This document shows, piece by piece, positions 27,506 through 36,852 of a DNA stretch of 64,000 bases. The stretch is from an uncultured Bacteroides sp. (GTDB lineage: Bacteria > Bacteroidota > Bacteroidia > Bacteroidales > Bacteroidaceae), in the NCBI GenBank assembly GCA_947074205.1, contig CAMTOQ010000005.1, positions 44,672 through 108,671 on the forward strand, read 5' to 3'. The notes beneath the pieces were generated by a model, which worked only from the letters and a program-made list of their open reading frames with translations, ran no database searches and had not been told where the DNA came from. A program made the translations under genes and the position numbers. Each line of letters starts with the position of its first letter. The first letter of the stretch is position 1.

Positions 27506-30316
27506 TTAGAAATTAACAGTTATGCCTGCGCTAACCGATTTCAGTGTGGGGTATGCACCCGACCAATATACCTCTGAGTCTACTTCCGGAAACTTATCAA
27601 ACGACAATAGGTTTTCCCCTTTGACAAATATCCTAGCACTGCTGATAAAGCATTTCGACATCCACTTTTGTGGAAGATTGTAGTAGATTTCACAGTGTCT
27701 GAGCTTGAAGAATGCTCCATTCGCAAACCAAACGTCCGAAGTCTGCTCATTATTGATACTTCCCTGAGAACTTAGGCGAGGCAGTGTAGCATTGCTATTA
27801 TCGGCATTGGGGTGCCAACAGTTGTTCAAATAATACATTGACACATTCGCATTATCCTTAATAGGTCTAAACACCCCTACTCTGTTCAGCGGACGATAGA
27901 AGTTGCCTGCACCTTGGAAGGTGGCATTGAAGCCCAGCCCCTTATACTCAAGCCCTATATTGAAAGAGTAGTTGATCTCAGGAACTCCGTTAGTATATTT
28001 TAGTTCCACCATATCGTTCTCGTTTATCACGCCATCGCCATTCTGATCTTTGTACATCAAGTCGCCTAGCTGCACCCTGTCAAACTCCTGAATATGTGTG
28101 TCTAGTTGTTCCTGTGTATTGTAGATGCCAATTACCTCCAGACCATAAATCGCTTTAGGTTTAGAGCCAATCTTAGATAAATACTGATAAATCTGTGGCG
28201 TCTCTACACAATCTTTAATCTCAGATCTAGCAAAGGAGAATTGAGCACCAAAACGATAAGTCAATTGTCTGGTGCTCTTTTCCCACTGCAGACCAATTTC
28301 AACCCCTTTGCTATCGACGATACCTTTGTTGATATAAGCAGGAGGCAAACCGAAGATCATGGAGTTCACTCCATCACCTGGCTGTAGGATATTGTCACGC
28401 CTATTATAGAAGAACTCTGTAGTAAATGTTAGGGCATTGAAAGCTCTTAAATCTAGCCCAATGTTTAGCATCTTTGCACGTTCGTGGTTAAAACTAGCAG
28501 TTGGAAGATAAGGCATATAGAACCCCCAAGTCTGCGAGTAGCCATTGCCAAAGAAGTAATCGCCATACCCGCCACTATAATCTTCGAAACTCAACCCTGG
28601 TCGTGGAGTGTAGTCGGAGTGCAATATACCACCCGAAGCACGTAGCTTCAACAGCTGTAGTTTAGAGTGATTTTTCAAGAAGCTCTCATTGGATATCACC
28701 CAAGCCAACGCTGCGGAAGTAGAGTAATCCCACTTCTCTGGATAAGAACGGTTCGACCCAACCAATCCATACACCACATCGAGCATATACCGGTTGTCGT
28801 AGCCGTAATGGCCACTAAAGAAGAAGTTGGAGCGGTCAATTTCGTTATATCTCCCGGGGAATACTCCCACCTCGCCGTTGTAGATAAGAGATGCACTTAC
28901 CTCATTCTTACCAAAATCGCGGGCATAGTCGGCAGAAACGATATAGTTTGCTCTTCGCCAGTGATAATCCATGCCCGAATTAAATTGCAAGTTACCCGTT
29001 AAGTCACCTGCTTGGTCAAAAGTTTCGTCTACTTTATTTCCATTTTCATCAAACACATAGTTGATGTTGCCGTAAGAGAAGCCTCTTTGTTTGGTCTCCC
29101 TAATCTCCGAATAACTGTCAAACCCTGCTCTGACACTTACGCTTAGACCTTGCACGAATGCGCCTAGATCTTGCTTTAACTTCATGTCACCATATACAGA
29201 GCGGGCATGCGTTTTTGAGTGTCCAGTTGCCTCTACGGCTGCAACGGGGTTGCTGGTACCATAGGTAGTGTTACCACCCCATAGGCCATTCTCTAGTCTT
29301 ACAGGGAATGCACTTGGTGGAAGGTAGTAGATGCTTTGGAATATATTGCCCGCATTGATAGTAGCAGGGCGATTGGTTTCGATAAACGAAGCTTGAGTAG
29401 AAACACTAAACAGCGTAGTGTTTGTCATCTCGTAGTCTACATTCAATCGAATGTTCGCCTTAGAAGAGATCAGCTGAGTGGAATAGCCATCGTTCTTGTT
29501 GGTATTTTTAAGTAGCCCACTGTTGCCTACATAGTTGAACAGCACATAGTGTTGTATCTTATTGTATCTACCGGTTAGCGATAAGTTCACTTGGTTTTCC
29601 GAGCCATGGCCTCTGAGCAACTCATCACTCCAGTCCACGTTAGGGTAAACATAGGGATAAAGATTGTTTTTAAATGCGTCAATCTCCGTATCACTATAGG
29701 CCTTGCTCAACCCATCGTTAGTACGCGCCTCATTTAAAGCCTGAGCATAGGTAAACGAGTCTGCCATCTTAGTGATAGAGGGTGCAAAGGTCGTTTTGTG
29801 CAGATAGTTGACATTTATACCGGTTCTATTCTCAGTGCCCGATCCCCTTTTGGTGGTCACTGATATTATACCATTCAGACCTCTATAGCCATAGAGCGAT
29901 AAAGCTGCAGCATCTTTGTAGACCGATACCGATTCTACCTCCTCCACGCTCATACGATCTATGGGGCGTTCAAAGCCGTCGACTAAGACCAGTACATTCG
30001 TTTCTGAGGTGCTTTGCAGGCCACGAACATTAAAAAATGCGCCAAAGCCGCGATCGCCTTCAAATCCTCCATTCTTCAAGGCCGTAACCCCAAGGAGTTT
30101 GCCATATAAAGCCTCTTTTAGATTGATGGCCGATCCTTGTCTCAACTCGTCGCCACTTATTGTAGCTACCGAGGCCGTAGATTTTGATTTATCTTGTGTG
30201 ACACCAAAACCCAGGTCTATTTTGTCTGATTCATTTGGGAACTGCGCATTTAAGGGTATCAGACCCACAAACAAAGCTCCATATATTATATTCAATATCT
30301 TTGTTATATTCTTCAT
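27506..30316 (-). CDS. SusC/RagA family TonB-dependent transporter lacking the N-terminal extension (pair 3)
   Basis: This 936-residue outer-membrane transporter has a signal peptide (about 1-24), a plug domain (about 45-175, with VLVLVDGFERPIDRMSVEEVESVSVYKDAAALSLYGYRG) and a beta-barrel ending in an aromatic residue (SAGITVNF). It lacks the roughly 90-residue carboxypeptidase-regulatory-like domain seen in the other two SusC proteins here: mature sequence goes almost straight to the TonB-box region (KIDLGFGVTQDKSKS). Only 34 bases separate it from the upstream SusD stop, so a missed 5' extension or frameshift is unlikely. It should import mannan fragments with its SusD partner. Confidence 0.94.
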   Translation of the reverse strand: MKNITKILNIIYGALFVGLIPLNAQFPNESDKIDLGFGVTQDKSKSTASVATISGDELRQGSAINLKEALYGKLLGVTALKNGGFEGDRGFGAFFNVRGLQSTSETNVLVLVDGFERPIDRMSVEEVESVSVYKDAAALSLYGYRGLNGIISVTTKRGSGTENRTGINVNYLHKTTFAPSITKMADSFTYAQALNEARTNDGLSKAYSDTEIDAFKNNLYPYVYPNVDWSDELLRGHGSENQVNLSLTGRYNKIQHYVLFNYVGNSGLLKNTNKNDGYSTQLISSKANIRLNVDYEMTNTTLFSVSTQASFIETNRPATINAGNIFQSIYYLPPSAFPVRLENGLWGGNTTYGTSNPVAAVEATGHSKTHARSVYGDMKLKQDLGAFVQGLSVSVRAGFDSYSEIRETKQRGFSYGNINYVFDENGNKVDETFDQAGDLTGNLQFNSGMDYHWRRANYIVSADYARDFGKNEVSASLIYNGEVGVFPGRYNEIDRSNFFFSGHYGYDNRYMLDVVYGLVGSNRSYPEKWDYSTSAALAWVISNESFLKNHSKLQLLKLRASGGILHSDYTPRPGLSFEDYSGGYGDYFFGNGYSQTWGFYMPYLPTASFNHERAKMLNIGLDLRAFNALTFTTEFFYNRRDNILQPGDGVNSMIFGLPPAYINKGIVDSKGVEIGLQWEKSTRQLTYRFGAQFSFARSEIKDCVETPQIYQYLSKIGSKPKAIYGLEVIGIYNTQEQLDTHIQEFDRVQLGDLMYKDQNGDGVINENDMVELKYTNGVPEINYSFNIGLEYKGLGFNATFQGAGNFYRPLNRVGVFRPIKDNANVSMYYLNNCWHPNADNSNATLPRLSSQGSINNEQTSDVWFANGAFFKLRHCEIYYNLPQKWMSKCFISSARIFVKGENLLSFDKFPEVDSEVYWSGAYPTLKSVSAGITVNF

Positions 30317-30350
30317 AATATCTCTTTATAAAATATATTTAATGCACCTA

Positions 30351-32279
30351 TTACCATCCTGGGTTTTGCAACAATCCATACCCTTTGTTTATCTCATTAG
30401 TAGGGAAAGCCGCCATCAACCACTTGTTGGTCCAGAATCCGGGTGTCCACCACATTCTCACAGGCGATGCAGTGATGTTGTAAGTCTCATATCTGAAACT
30501 TGGATATTTGGCTACTTGGTCAATATCTACCTCTTCTGCCTCAGCATCTTTTCGATAGATCTTGATGCCACGCAAGTGCTTTGTAAAGTCGCTCACACAT
30601 TTCCTTCGGGTCATGTCGTGTAGACGTATGGCTTCTAAGCCAAACTCGCAGGCTCTCTCTCTCAATATCTCTTTGATGAGGTTGTCCTTGTCGCTTAGCA
30701 GATTGAGTGTTGGGTTACATTTTTCTATCGGTCCAAGACCTACTCTTTCTCTTACCTTATTGATGTGGTAGCAAGCTTCGGTAAATTTACCTTTCTCTGC
30801 CAAAGCCTCGGCGTAGATCAAGTGTAGCTCTGCCATTCTCATGTAAGGCCATTGCACGGGGTCGTCGCCCATCTTCTGATAGTCGAGCACCCATTTGTAC
30901 GAACCAATGCCGTGTGCAGCAATAGAGTTGGCGTTCCAGTTGAACGCGTTGGCTACAGCACCCGAACCAAATAGTGAGCTTTTGCTATTGAGGCAGATAT
31001 CAACTTGCTTCCCTTGATACATGAAGTCCTTCTTCTGCACCACCAAGGTTTCGTACAGTCGGGGGTCGCGTTTGTCGAAGATATCAATATCGTTCTCATT
31101 ATCGGTATTGTAGATGGCGCTTGCGTCGAATGCTGTACCATCGGCATTGGCAAACATCTCCATATAGTCTAAGGTAGGAGCAGTAGCACCATAATGCGAT
31201 GTGTTGCCAGGCACCTGGTTGTCCCATTCATAGAGTGTTCTATAGTAGTGTATCTCTATAAGATTCTCACTCGTACCGCGATTGTGGTAAGCAGTGTAGA
31301 ATGCTTTTCTATAATCGGCCTCGCTTGAGCCTGTGGGCTGTATCAGCTGATAGTGATTGCCATTTTGGCTATTTAGATTAAAGAACTGTTCGCAAGCTGC
31401 AATACACTTGTCCCAATACTCGGGTTTGTATGATCCGTACCACACTAGGTGCTCATTTACTGCATCTTGTGGCGATTCGGTGGTATATGGATCCATCGAA
31501 TTGAATAGCGGGCTAGCTGCAAATAGTAAGATCTTGCACTTAAGTCCCGAAGCACTGGCTTTCGTAAGTCTTCCTGCCCATGTCTCTATCTCTGTAGCTG
31601 GAATGTTCCAAGGCAGGTTACTATCGGCTATTGCTTCGTCGAGCAGGCCAACCATAAAGTTTACGGTCTCCTCGGCAGTGGCACGTGCCTCTTCAAACTT
31701 GTCTGTCGACTCGTACACTCTATCAATTAGAGGTAGGCCACCTAGATTGACAAAAGCGTCATAATATCTCGAAGCGATGATGATCTTTGCTTCTGCCTTT
31801 AGTCGTGCCTTCTCGTTTTCCGTCATATCAGGTACGCCATCTACATTTTCTATAAAGATCCAACAGGCTCTAACGGTGCTCCAAACTTTGTAGGCATCAT
31901 CACCGTAGCCTATTCTACCTCTATTGTCGCCACCCATGTTCGACTCTACTGAAGCGTTATAGGTTCCATTGTAGTAGGTTCTGTAGAGCACATCCCACTG
32001 CAAAAAAGAGTGATAGCAGTCGGTAAGTGCATCTACTTGGCCACCATTCATGTGGTATTTCCACGCACTATATAGTTTAGAGTAGTTGTCCCATAGAAAC
32101 TGTCGGGCAAACTCGGCTTTACTAAACACAAAGTCTTTATCTATATCCACCCCGGGTTGCTTCTCAAGGAATGCATCGCCCACCTTAATCTCGTCTACAC
32201 AAGAAGGGAAAGAAAGGATCACCAATATATATATCAGGCAAATACTACCCTTTTTAAGTGTTCTGTTTATCATATTCAT
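30351..32279 (-). CDS. SusD/RagB family glycan-binding lipoprotein (pair 2)
   Basis: This 642-residue protein is larger than the other two SusD proteins of the locus. It has a lipoprotein signal (SFPSC, lipidated Cys at 27) and the SusD helical core. Typical motifs are EILRERACEFGLEAIRLHDMTRRK (about 534-557) and the ending KGYGLLQNPGW, the latter close to a SusD consensus tail. The extra length lies mostly in the middle and may form part of its binding surface. It lies 13 bases after the SusC gene of pair two and 34 bases before that of pair three, so the two pairs read as one unit. Confidence 0.93.
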   Translation of the reverse strand: MNMINRTLKKGSICLIYILVILSFPSCVDEIKVGDAFLEKQPGVDIDKDFVFSKAEFARQFLWDNYSKLYSAWKYHMNGGQVDALTDCYHSFLQWDVLYRTYYNGTYNASVESNMGGDNRGRIGYGDDAYKVWSTVRACWIFIENVDGVPDMTENEKARLKAEAKIIIASRYYDAFVNLGGLPLIDRVYESTDKFEEARATAEETVNFMVGLLDEAIADSNLPWNIPATEIETWAGRLTKASASGLKCKILLFAASPLFNSMDPYTTESPQDAVNEHLVWYGSYKPEYWDKCIAACEQFFNLNSQNGNHYQLIQPTGSSEADYRKAFYTAYHNRGTSENLIEIHYYRTLYEWDNQVPGNTSHYGATAPTLDYMEMFANADGTAFDASAIYNTDNENDIDIFDKRDPRLYETLVVQKKDFMYQGKQVDICLNSKSSLFGSGAVANAFNWNANSIAAHGIGSYKWVLDYQKMGDDPVQWPYMRMAELHLIYAEALAEKGKFTEACYHINKVRERVGLGPIEKCNPTLNLLSDKDNLIKEILRERACEFGLEAIRLHDMTRRKCVSDFTKHLRGIKIYRKDAEAEEVDIDQVAKYPSFRYETYNITASPVRMWWTPGFWTNKWLMAAFPTNEINKGYGLLQNPGW

Positions 32280-32292
32280 AGTATTAATAGTT

Positions 32293-35200
32293 TTAGAATG
32301 AAACTCGCAAACCGAAATTATAAATCTTCATCATAGGATATTTAATCCAGTTGTCATACGACCCACCTTTGTTTTCAGGGTCGTTACCATCAAACTTCGA
32401 GAATGTAAGCAGATTGCTACCGTTGGCAAATACTCTTATGTTCTTTATAATGTTGCCGGGTATTTTGTCAAAGTTATACCCTATCTCAATGTTCTTTAAA
32501 CGTAGATATGATGTATCGACTAGCCACAACTCCGAGTCGGCAGTGTTTTGACCTTCGTTGGTAAACGAGATACGTGGAAGTCGGGCACCAGGGTTGTCTT
32601 CTGTCCAACTGTTCTTCTCAACCCAAGTAAGCAAAGGACCAATTTTCTGTTCGCCAAACTGTGGACGATACACACCGCCTAGATAGCGCGAACAGTTGAT
32701 AGAAGCGCTCCATGTCATGCTCAAGTCGAATCCCTTGTATCGGAAGAATACGTTTGCAGCCGCTGTATATTCGGGGTAATCGGGATTACCAATTGGCATA
32801 CGGTCATCGGTATCGATCTTGTCATTTCCATCAAGGTCGACATAGATAGCATCCCCTCTTTTTAGGTTGCTATTGCTGATGATCTGGTTGGGCAGCGGAG
32901 CGTCGTATTGACTTTGATATTCTTCTTCTGTCACGCCAGGTTCGTACAAGCCGAAGAACTTATAGCCAAATGGCTGATTTACCTTTTGGCCTGTTCTATA
33001 GAGCCATGGCTGATTCTGAGGTACCTCGGCCATTTCTATGATTTTGTTCTTGCTATACGAGAGAGTAGGCGAAACCGAGAAGTAGAAATCGGATATTGAT
33101 TGTGCCCAGTTTAGCTGAATCTCGTACCCCCAACTGTCTACCTTACCGTAGTTCAAGCTGATTGGGATTTGTGCTGCCGGTGCAGGCAACAAGGAAGAGT
33201 TATTGATAAGAATGTTGTTTCTTTTTTCTTTGTAGACATCGAAAATAACACCAAACTTATCGTTGAATAGTTTCAAATCGAGACCATAGTTCTGCTTACG
33301 CGATTTCTCCCAAGACACCAAGGGGTTGCCGGCTGTTGCTTCGTAAAAGCCGGGTAGTGCTGCAGAGTTGGATGTACCAAACAGATAAGCATCGTCATAG
33401 TTGATATAAGTACCCGGTAGATACAAGAAACGGCTATCGCCCATACGGTCGTTACCTACTAGCCCATAAGAGGCGCGCATCTTTAAATAAGAAACGAATT
33501 TAAGTTTCTGCATAAACTTCTCGGCAGAGATAATCCACCCTGCCGAAACGGATGGGAAGAAACCATAGCGGCGACCCGGTGCGAAGTTTTCGGAACCATT
33601 GTAGCCGGCATTGAGGTCGAGCAGGTATTTTGTATTGTAGTTGTAAGTCACCCTACCTACAATACCTACATAGCCGGTAGGTATATCGGGATAGTTGCCA
33701 CCTGGGTAGTATCTTTTGGATTGATTGTATAATAATAGGCCGGTGATGTTGTGCTTACCCAATTGGCGTGAGTAATTGAATGAAGCTTCTGCATACCAGT
33801 TTCGGCCAAACCAAGTGTTTTCGCTACCGAAACTTAGCGGCCATGTGTCGCCTGAGCGTTGAAGGCCAATGCTACCATCTTCCAATATAAATGGTTTGTA
33901 GGTAGGTTGTCCGGCTGAAAAGCTTTTTTGATGTGTGTAGTCGTTGTTGTAAGAACCCTTAATATTAAAACTAAGACCTTGGGTGAGGAAGTCCATATTC
34001 AGCTTATACATAACATCAAGGTTGACGATATTCTTAGTATTGGTAGTATAGCCCATACCATAATAGCGGCTCAATGCATCGCCCATAAATTTGCCCACGT
34101 ACAGTTCGTTGGAAACGATTCGTTTGCCGTCTACTATACCCGCACCGGCAAATGGAGCGGCATCCATCATATAGCGGAAGAGTTCGTTCTCGCCGGGACC
34201 TATATCGTTGACTTGTTCGAGGCGTCCTCCAAGGTTCACCGATAAGGAGTTGTACTGATTGAAGTTGAGATCGAGATTGATTCGGTAGTTGAATCGGTCA
34301 TATTTGTAGTTGGTGCGACTATCGCTACTGAAGGTCTTGAACAATCCTTTTTGATTGAGATAACCAACGCTTGCAAAAAACTTAGCTTTACTATTACCGC
34401 CCGAAAGATTTACATTGTACTGCTGCTGTGGAGCGCGGTCTTTCAGGATATAGGTCATCCAGTCTATACTAGGATAGATCAAAGGCATATCTTGTAGCTT
34501 GAATCTCTCTATCACATAGTCGCTAAATCTCACTTCGGTTTCTCCATCTGTTCGCTGCGCATAGTTGTATCTATTAGCATAAGTATAACTATCTGTAAAG
34601 TTCAGAAACTTAGTAGGTGTCTGTACACTGAACGAGGCCGATGCTTCTATATTCATCTTACCCTCTTCGCCTCGACGTGTGGTTACCAATATTACACCAT
34701 TTGCGCCACGCACACCAAAAACGGCAGTAGCCGAGGCATCTTTGAGCACGGTGATATCGGCTACTTCATTGGGGTCGATCTGGGTAAAGCTGCGCTCTAC
34801 CCCATCAACTAAAATCAGTGGCTGTGCTCCCGAAGTAGATAGGGTGTTGACACCTCTAATAAATATTTCGGGATCATCAGCCCCTGGTCGTCCTGAATAT
34901 TGCACTGTTTGCACCCCGGGTATTTTCCCGGTTAGCGAATTACCTAATGACGCCGACGGAGACCGCATCAACTCCTTGGTAGAAATACTATTTAGAGCTC
35001 CGGTGATTGTTACTTTCTTTTGAGTACCATAGGCCACTACCACCACCTCGTCGATATTCTGACTGGTGGGTATAAGCAAGATCTTGAACTCTGTTTGGTT
35101 GTTGATGGGGGTCTTGTACTCATTGTAACCAATGTAACTGACGGTGAGTACGCCCCGCTTATTGGCGGTTAATGAGAACTTTCCGTTTACATCGGTAATT

Positions 35201-35385
35201 GTACCTGTAGTTTCTCCATTGTAGGTCACGGTGACCGAGGCCCCAATGAGTGGTTCGTTGTTTAAATCTGCATCTTTCACACTCCCACTTATTTTCACAT
35301 TCTGTCCCCATATGAATGTTGGAAATAAAAGCAGAAGGAGCGCTAAATTAAAAAAATCGAGCTTTCTCTTTTTTTTCATTTTCAT
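32293..35385 (-). CDS. SusC/RagA family TonB-dependent outer-membrane transporter (pair 2)
   Basis: This 1030-residue protein has a signal peptide (about 1-27), a carboxypeptidase-regulatory-like domain (about 30-110, VKISGSVKDADLNNEPLIGASV), the TonB box region IDEVVVVAYGTQKK (about 111-124), a plug with the FIRGVNTLS and LKDASATAVFGVRGANGVILV motifs, and a beta-barrel ending in FGLRVSF. It should import oligosaccharides with its SusD partner, powered by TonB. The gene heads the second block of the locus. The 264-base region upstream holds palindromes and a motif shared with the first SusC promoter region. Confidence 0.96.
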   Translation of the reverse strand: MKMKKKRKLDFFNLALLLLLFPTFIWGQNVKISGSVKDADLNNEPLIGASVTVTYNGETTGTITDVNGKFSLTANKRGVLTVSYIGYNEYKTPINNQTEFKILLIPTSQNIDEVVVVAYGTQKKVTITGALNSISTKELMRSPSASLGNSLTGKIPGVQTVQYSGRPGADDPEIFIRGVNTLSTSGAQPLILVDGVERSFTQIDPNEVADITVLKDASATAVFGVRGANGVILVTTRRGEEGKMNIEASASFSVQTPTKFLNFTDSYTYANRYNYAQRTDGETEVRFSDYVIERFKLQDMPLIYPSIDWMTYILKDRAPQQQYNVNLSGGNSKAKFFASVGYLNQKGLFKTFSSDSRTNYKYDRFNYRINLDLNFNQYNSLSVNLGGRLEQVNDIGPGENELFRYMMDAAPFAGAGIVDGKRIVSNELYVGKFMGDALSRYYGMGYTTNTKNIVNLDVMYKLNMDFLTQGLSFNIKGSYNNDYTHQKSFSAGQPTYKPFILEDGSIGLQRSGDTWPLSFGSENTWFGRNWYAEASFNYSRQLGKHNITGLLLYNQSKRYYPGGNYPDIPTGYVGIVGRVTYNYNTKYLLDLNAGYNGSENFAPGRRYGFFPSVSAGWIISAEKFMQKLKFVSYLKMRASYGLVGNDRMGDSRFLYLPGTYINYDDAYLFGTSNSAALPGFYEATAGNPLVSWEKSRKQNYGLDLKLFNDKFGVIFDVYKEKRNNILINNSSLLPAPAAQIPISLNYGKVDSWGYEIQLNWAQSISDFYFSVSPTLSYSKNKIIEMAEVPQNQPWLYRTGQKVNQPFGYKFFGLYEPGVTEEEYQSQYDAPLPNQIISNSNLKRGDAIYVDLDGNDKIDTDDRMPIGNPDYPEYTAAANVFFRYKGFDLSMTWSASINCSRYLGGVYRPQFGEQKIGPLLTWVEKNSWTEDNPGARLPRISFTNEGQNTADSELWLVDTSYLRLKNIEIGYNFDKIPGNIIKNIRVFANGSNLLTFSKFDGNDPENKGGSYDNWIKYPMMKIYNFGLRVSF

Positions 35386-35469
35386 AGTATTTACGATTAA
35401 TAATTGATTTTAAAGTTATCTAGAAACAAGGTTATCAAAGTCTGATTTGATAGCTTATAACGTACTATA

Positions 35470-35508
35470 TGTATCATGATACAAACGGATAGTCAATGAT
35501 ACATGTAT
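35470..35508. promoter_or_regulatory. Candidate operator: palindromes built from TGATACA half-sites
   Basis: TGTATCATGATACA (35470-35483) is a perfect 14-base palindrome. A third TGATACA follows at 35497-35503 and overlaps another palindrome, ATACATGTAT (35499-35508). The cluster lies 85-125 bases upstream of the susC start at 35385, in the 264-base gap after the epimerase gene. It looks like a binding site for a regulator, but which one is unknown. Confidence 0.5.
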
Positions 35509-35533
35509 GTTCAGTAGGTAATCGGCAGCATGG

Positions 35534-35543
35534 TACATATAGC
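35534..35543. promoter_or_regulatory. Motif TACATATAGC shared with the first SusC upstream region
   Basis: The ten bases TACATATAGC occur here, about 150 bases upstream of the pair-two susC start, and again at 58269-58278 upstream of the pair-one susC, in the same orientation. They may be part of the binding site of the hybrid regulator encoded at 58441. Confidence 0.4.
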
Positions 35544-35649
35544 TATGCACTATAGTATATAGTCCTCTTTACAATACTCGACTTCTACGTTGAATATAAC
35601 CTACCACCACTACCAACTTATTAGATTGGTTCACTACAGCTTCATACTG

Positions 35650-36852
35650 TCAATCGCACTTATCTTTAATGCGCTCTATTACCTCCAAACACATTCTGCC
35701 ATTGTGATAGGGGCATTTCCAAAAACCGGCTTTAGGTTCGGTAGAGTTAACAGAGCCATCCGACTTGATGCTCCAGTACCATTCACCGTTTGTCCTGTCT
35801 ATCAAGTTATCCTTTATATAAGTCCAACACTGTGTTGCCTTTTCGAGAGAACCCTCATCACCAAAAGACTGGTAAATATTGAGGAAACCAATCACAGCCT
35901 CAGCTTGTACCCACCAATGCCTATCCGCATCAATAGAATGATTGTTGAGATGCATCTCGTAGATCATCCCAGCCTCGGGCAAGAACCCCTCGGTGGCGGC
36001 ATCGGCTATCTCTATAATATAGGGCTCTATATCGGCTATCAATCCACTATTCTTTACTACCAAACAGGCTTCATACAATAGCCACGACGACTCGATATCG
36101 TGCCCGTAGGATACTATATTGTTGGAAGAATGCCAGTTTTCATCAAAGAATAGCTTAAGATGCTTTGTCTCATCATCAATAATAATATCTTTGAAGATGT
36201 AGATTAGATTGACCAACTTCTTCTTCAAAGTTTCATCTTTCCACACTCGATAAAGATTGGTGTAAGCCTCCAATATATGCAGATGCGTATTCATCGTCTT
36301 GGGTTCGTTCATATCCTTATCGCTCAGGCGCATATCTTGAATAGGCTGCCAGTCCACAGTGAATGCCTCGAAATAGCCGTTGCAGTCTTCATCGAAACTA
36401 TATTTCTCTATATTGTGATAGAGTTTTACAGCCAACTTCAACGCATCACAATCACCCGTAGCTCTATAGTATTCGCTTAAACCATAAATGGTGAAGGCAT
36501 TGGCATAAATCTGCTTCTTATCATCTATTACTTTCTTATCGAAACCAATGGACCAATAGACACCACTATTCTCTTTATCATAAAAGTAATCTACGATATA
36601 CTGTTTAGCCTTCTTGGCCATTGCTAGATAGCTTTCATCATGTAGTATTCGATAAGACGCCGAGAAGGTCCATAAAATACGAGCAACCATTATGGAACTA
36701 ATTGCTTCATCCCTGACCTTCTGATTATCTGCCGAAATGCCACAATAAAAATCGCCTTCTTCCGACAGCATCTCCTTCATCCAAAAAGGAAGAATGTCAT
36801 GCGTGAGCTCGTCAAGCAACTCATTGCGCAGCTTAGTAATCATTCTTTTCAT
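35650..36852 (-). CDS. AGE family epimerase, likely mannobiose (cellobiose) 2-epimerase
   Basis: This 400-residue cytosolic protein belongs to the N-acylglucosamine/cellobiose 2-epimerase family with an (alpha/alpha)6 barrel. Likely catalytic histidines lie in NTHLHILEAYTNLYRVW (about 187-203), GHDIESSWLLYEA and DRHWWVQAEA. Lack of a signal peptide, a 20-base overlap with the sugar symporter gene and closeness to GH130 fit the route known from Bacteroides fragilis, in which beta-1,4-mannobiose is epimerised to mannosyl-beta-1,4-glucose. A GlcNAc 2-epimerase role is less likely in this context. It is the last gene of the first block. Confidence 0.9.
   Translation of the reverse strand: MKRMITKLRNELLDELTHDILPFWMKEMLSEEGDFYCGISADNQKVRDEAISSIMVARILWTFSASYRILHDESYLAMAKKAKQYIVDYFYDKENSGVYWSIGFDKKVIDDKKQIYANAFTIYGLSEYYRATGDCDALKLAVKLYHNIEKYSFDEDCNGYFEAFTVDWQPIQDMRLSDKDMNEPKTMNTHLHILEAYTNLYRVWKDETLKKKLVNLIYIFKDIIIDDETKHLKLFFDENWHSSNNIVSYGHDIESSWLLYEACLVVKNSGLIADIEPYIIEIADAATEGFLPEAGMIYEMHLNNHSIDADRHWWVQAEAVIGFLNIYQSFGDEGSLEKATQCWTYIKDNLIDRTNGEWYWSIKSDGSVNSTEPKAGFWKCPYHNGRMCLEVIERIKDKCD

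Noticed and set aside
30317..30350. A frameshifted N-terminal domain for the short SusC
   Set aside because: Only 34 bases separate the SusC start from the upstream SusD stop, too little for the missing 90-residue domain.
29961..30623. A 220-codon open frame on the plus strand
   Set aside because: It is antisense to the SusC and SusD genes, spans the gap between them, and its product shows no domain pattern; the opposite strand has clear family motifs throughout.
35650..36852. Reading the AGE gene as a GlcNAc 2-epimerase for amino-sugar use
   Set aside because: Its overlap with a disaccharide symporter gene and closeness to GH130 favour mannobiose 2-epimerase; no amino-sugar genes are nearby.
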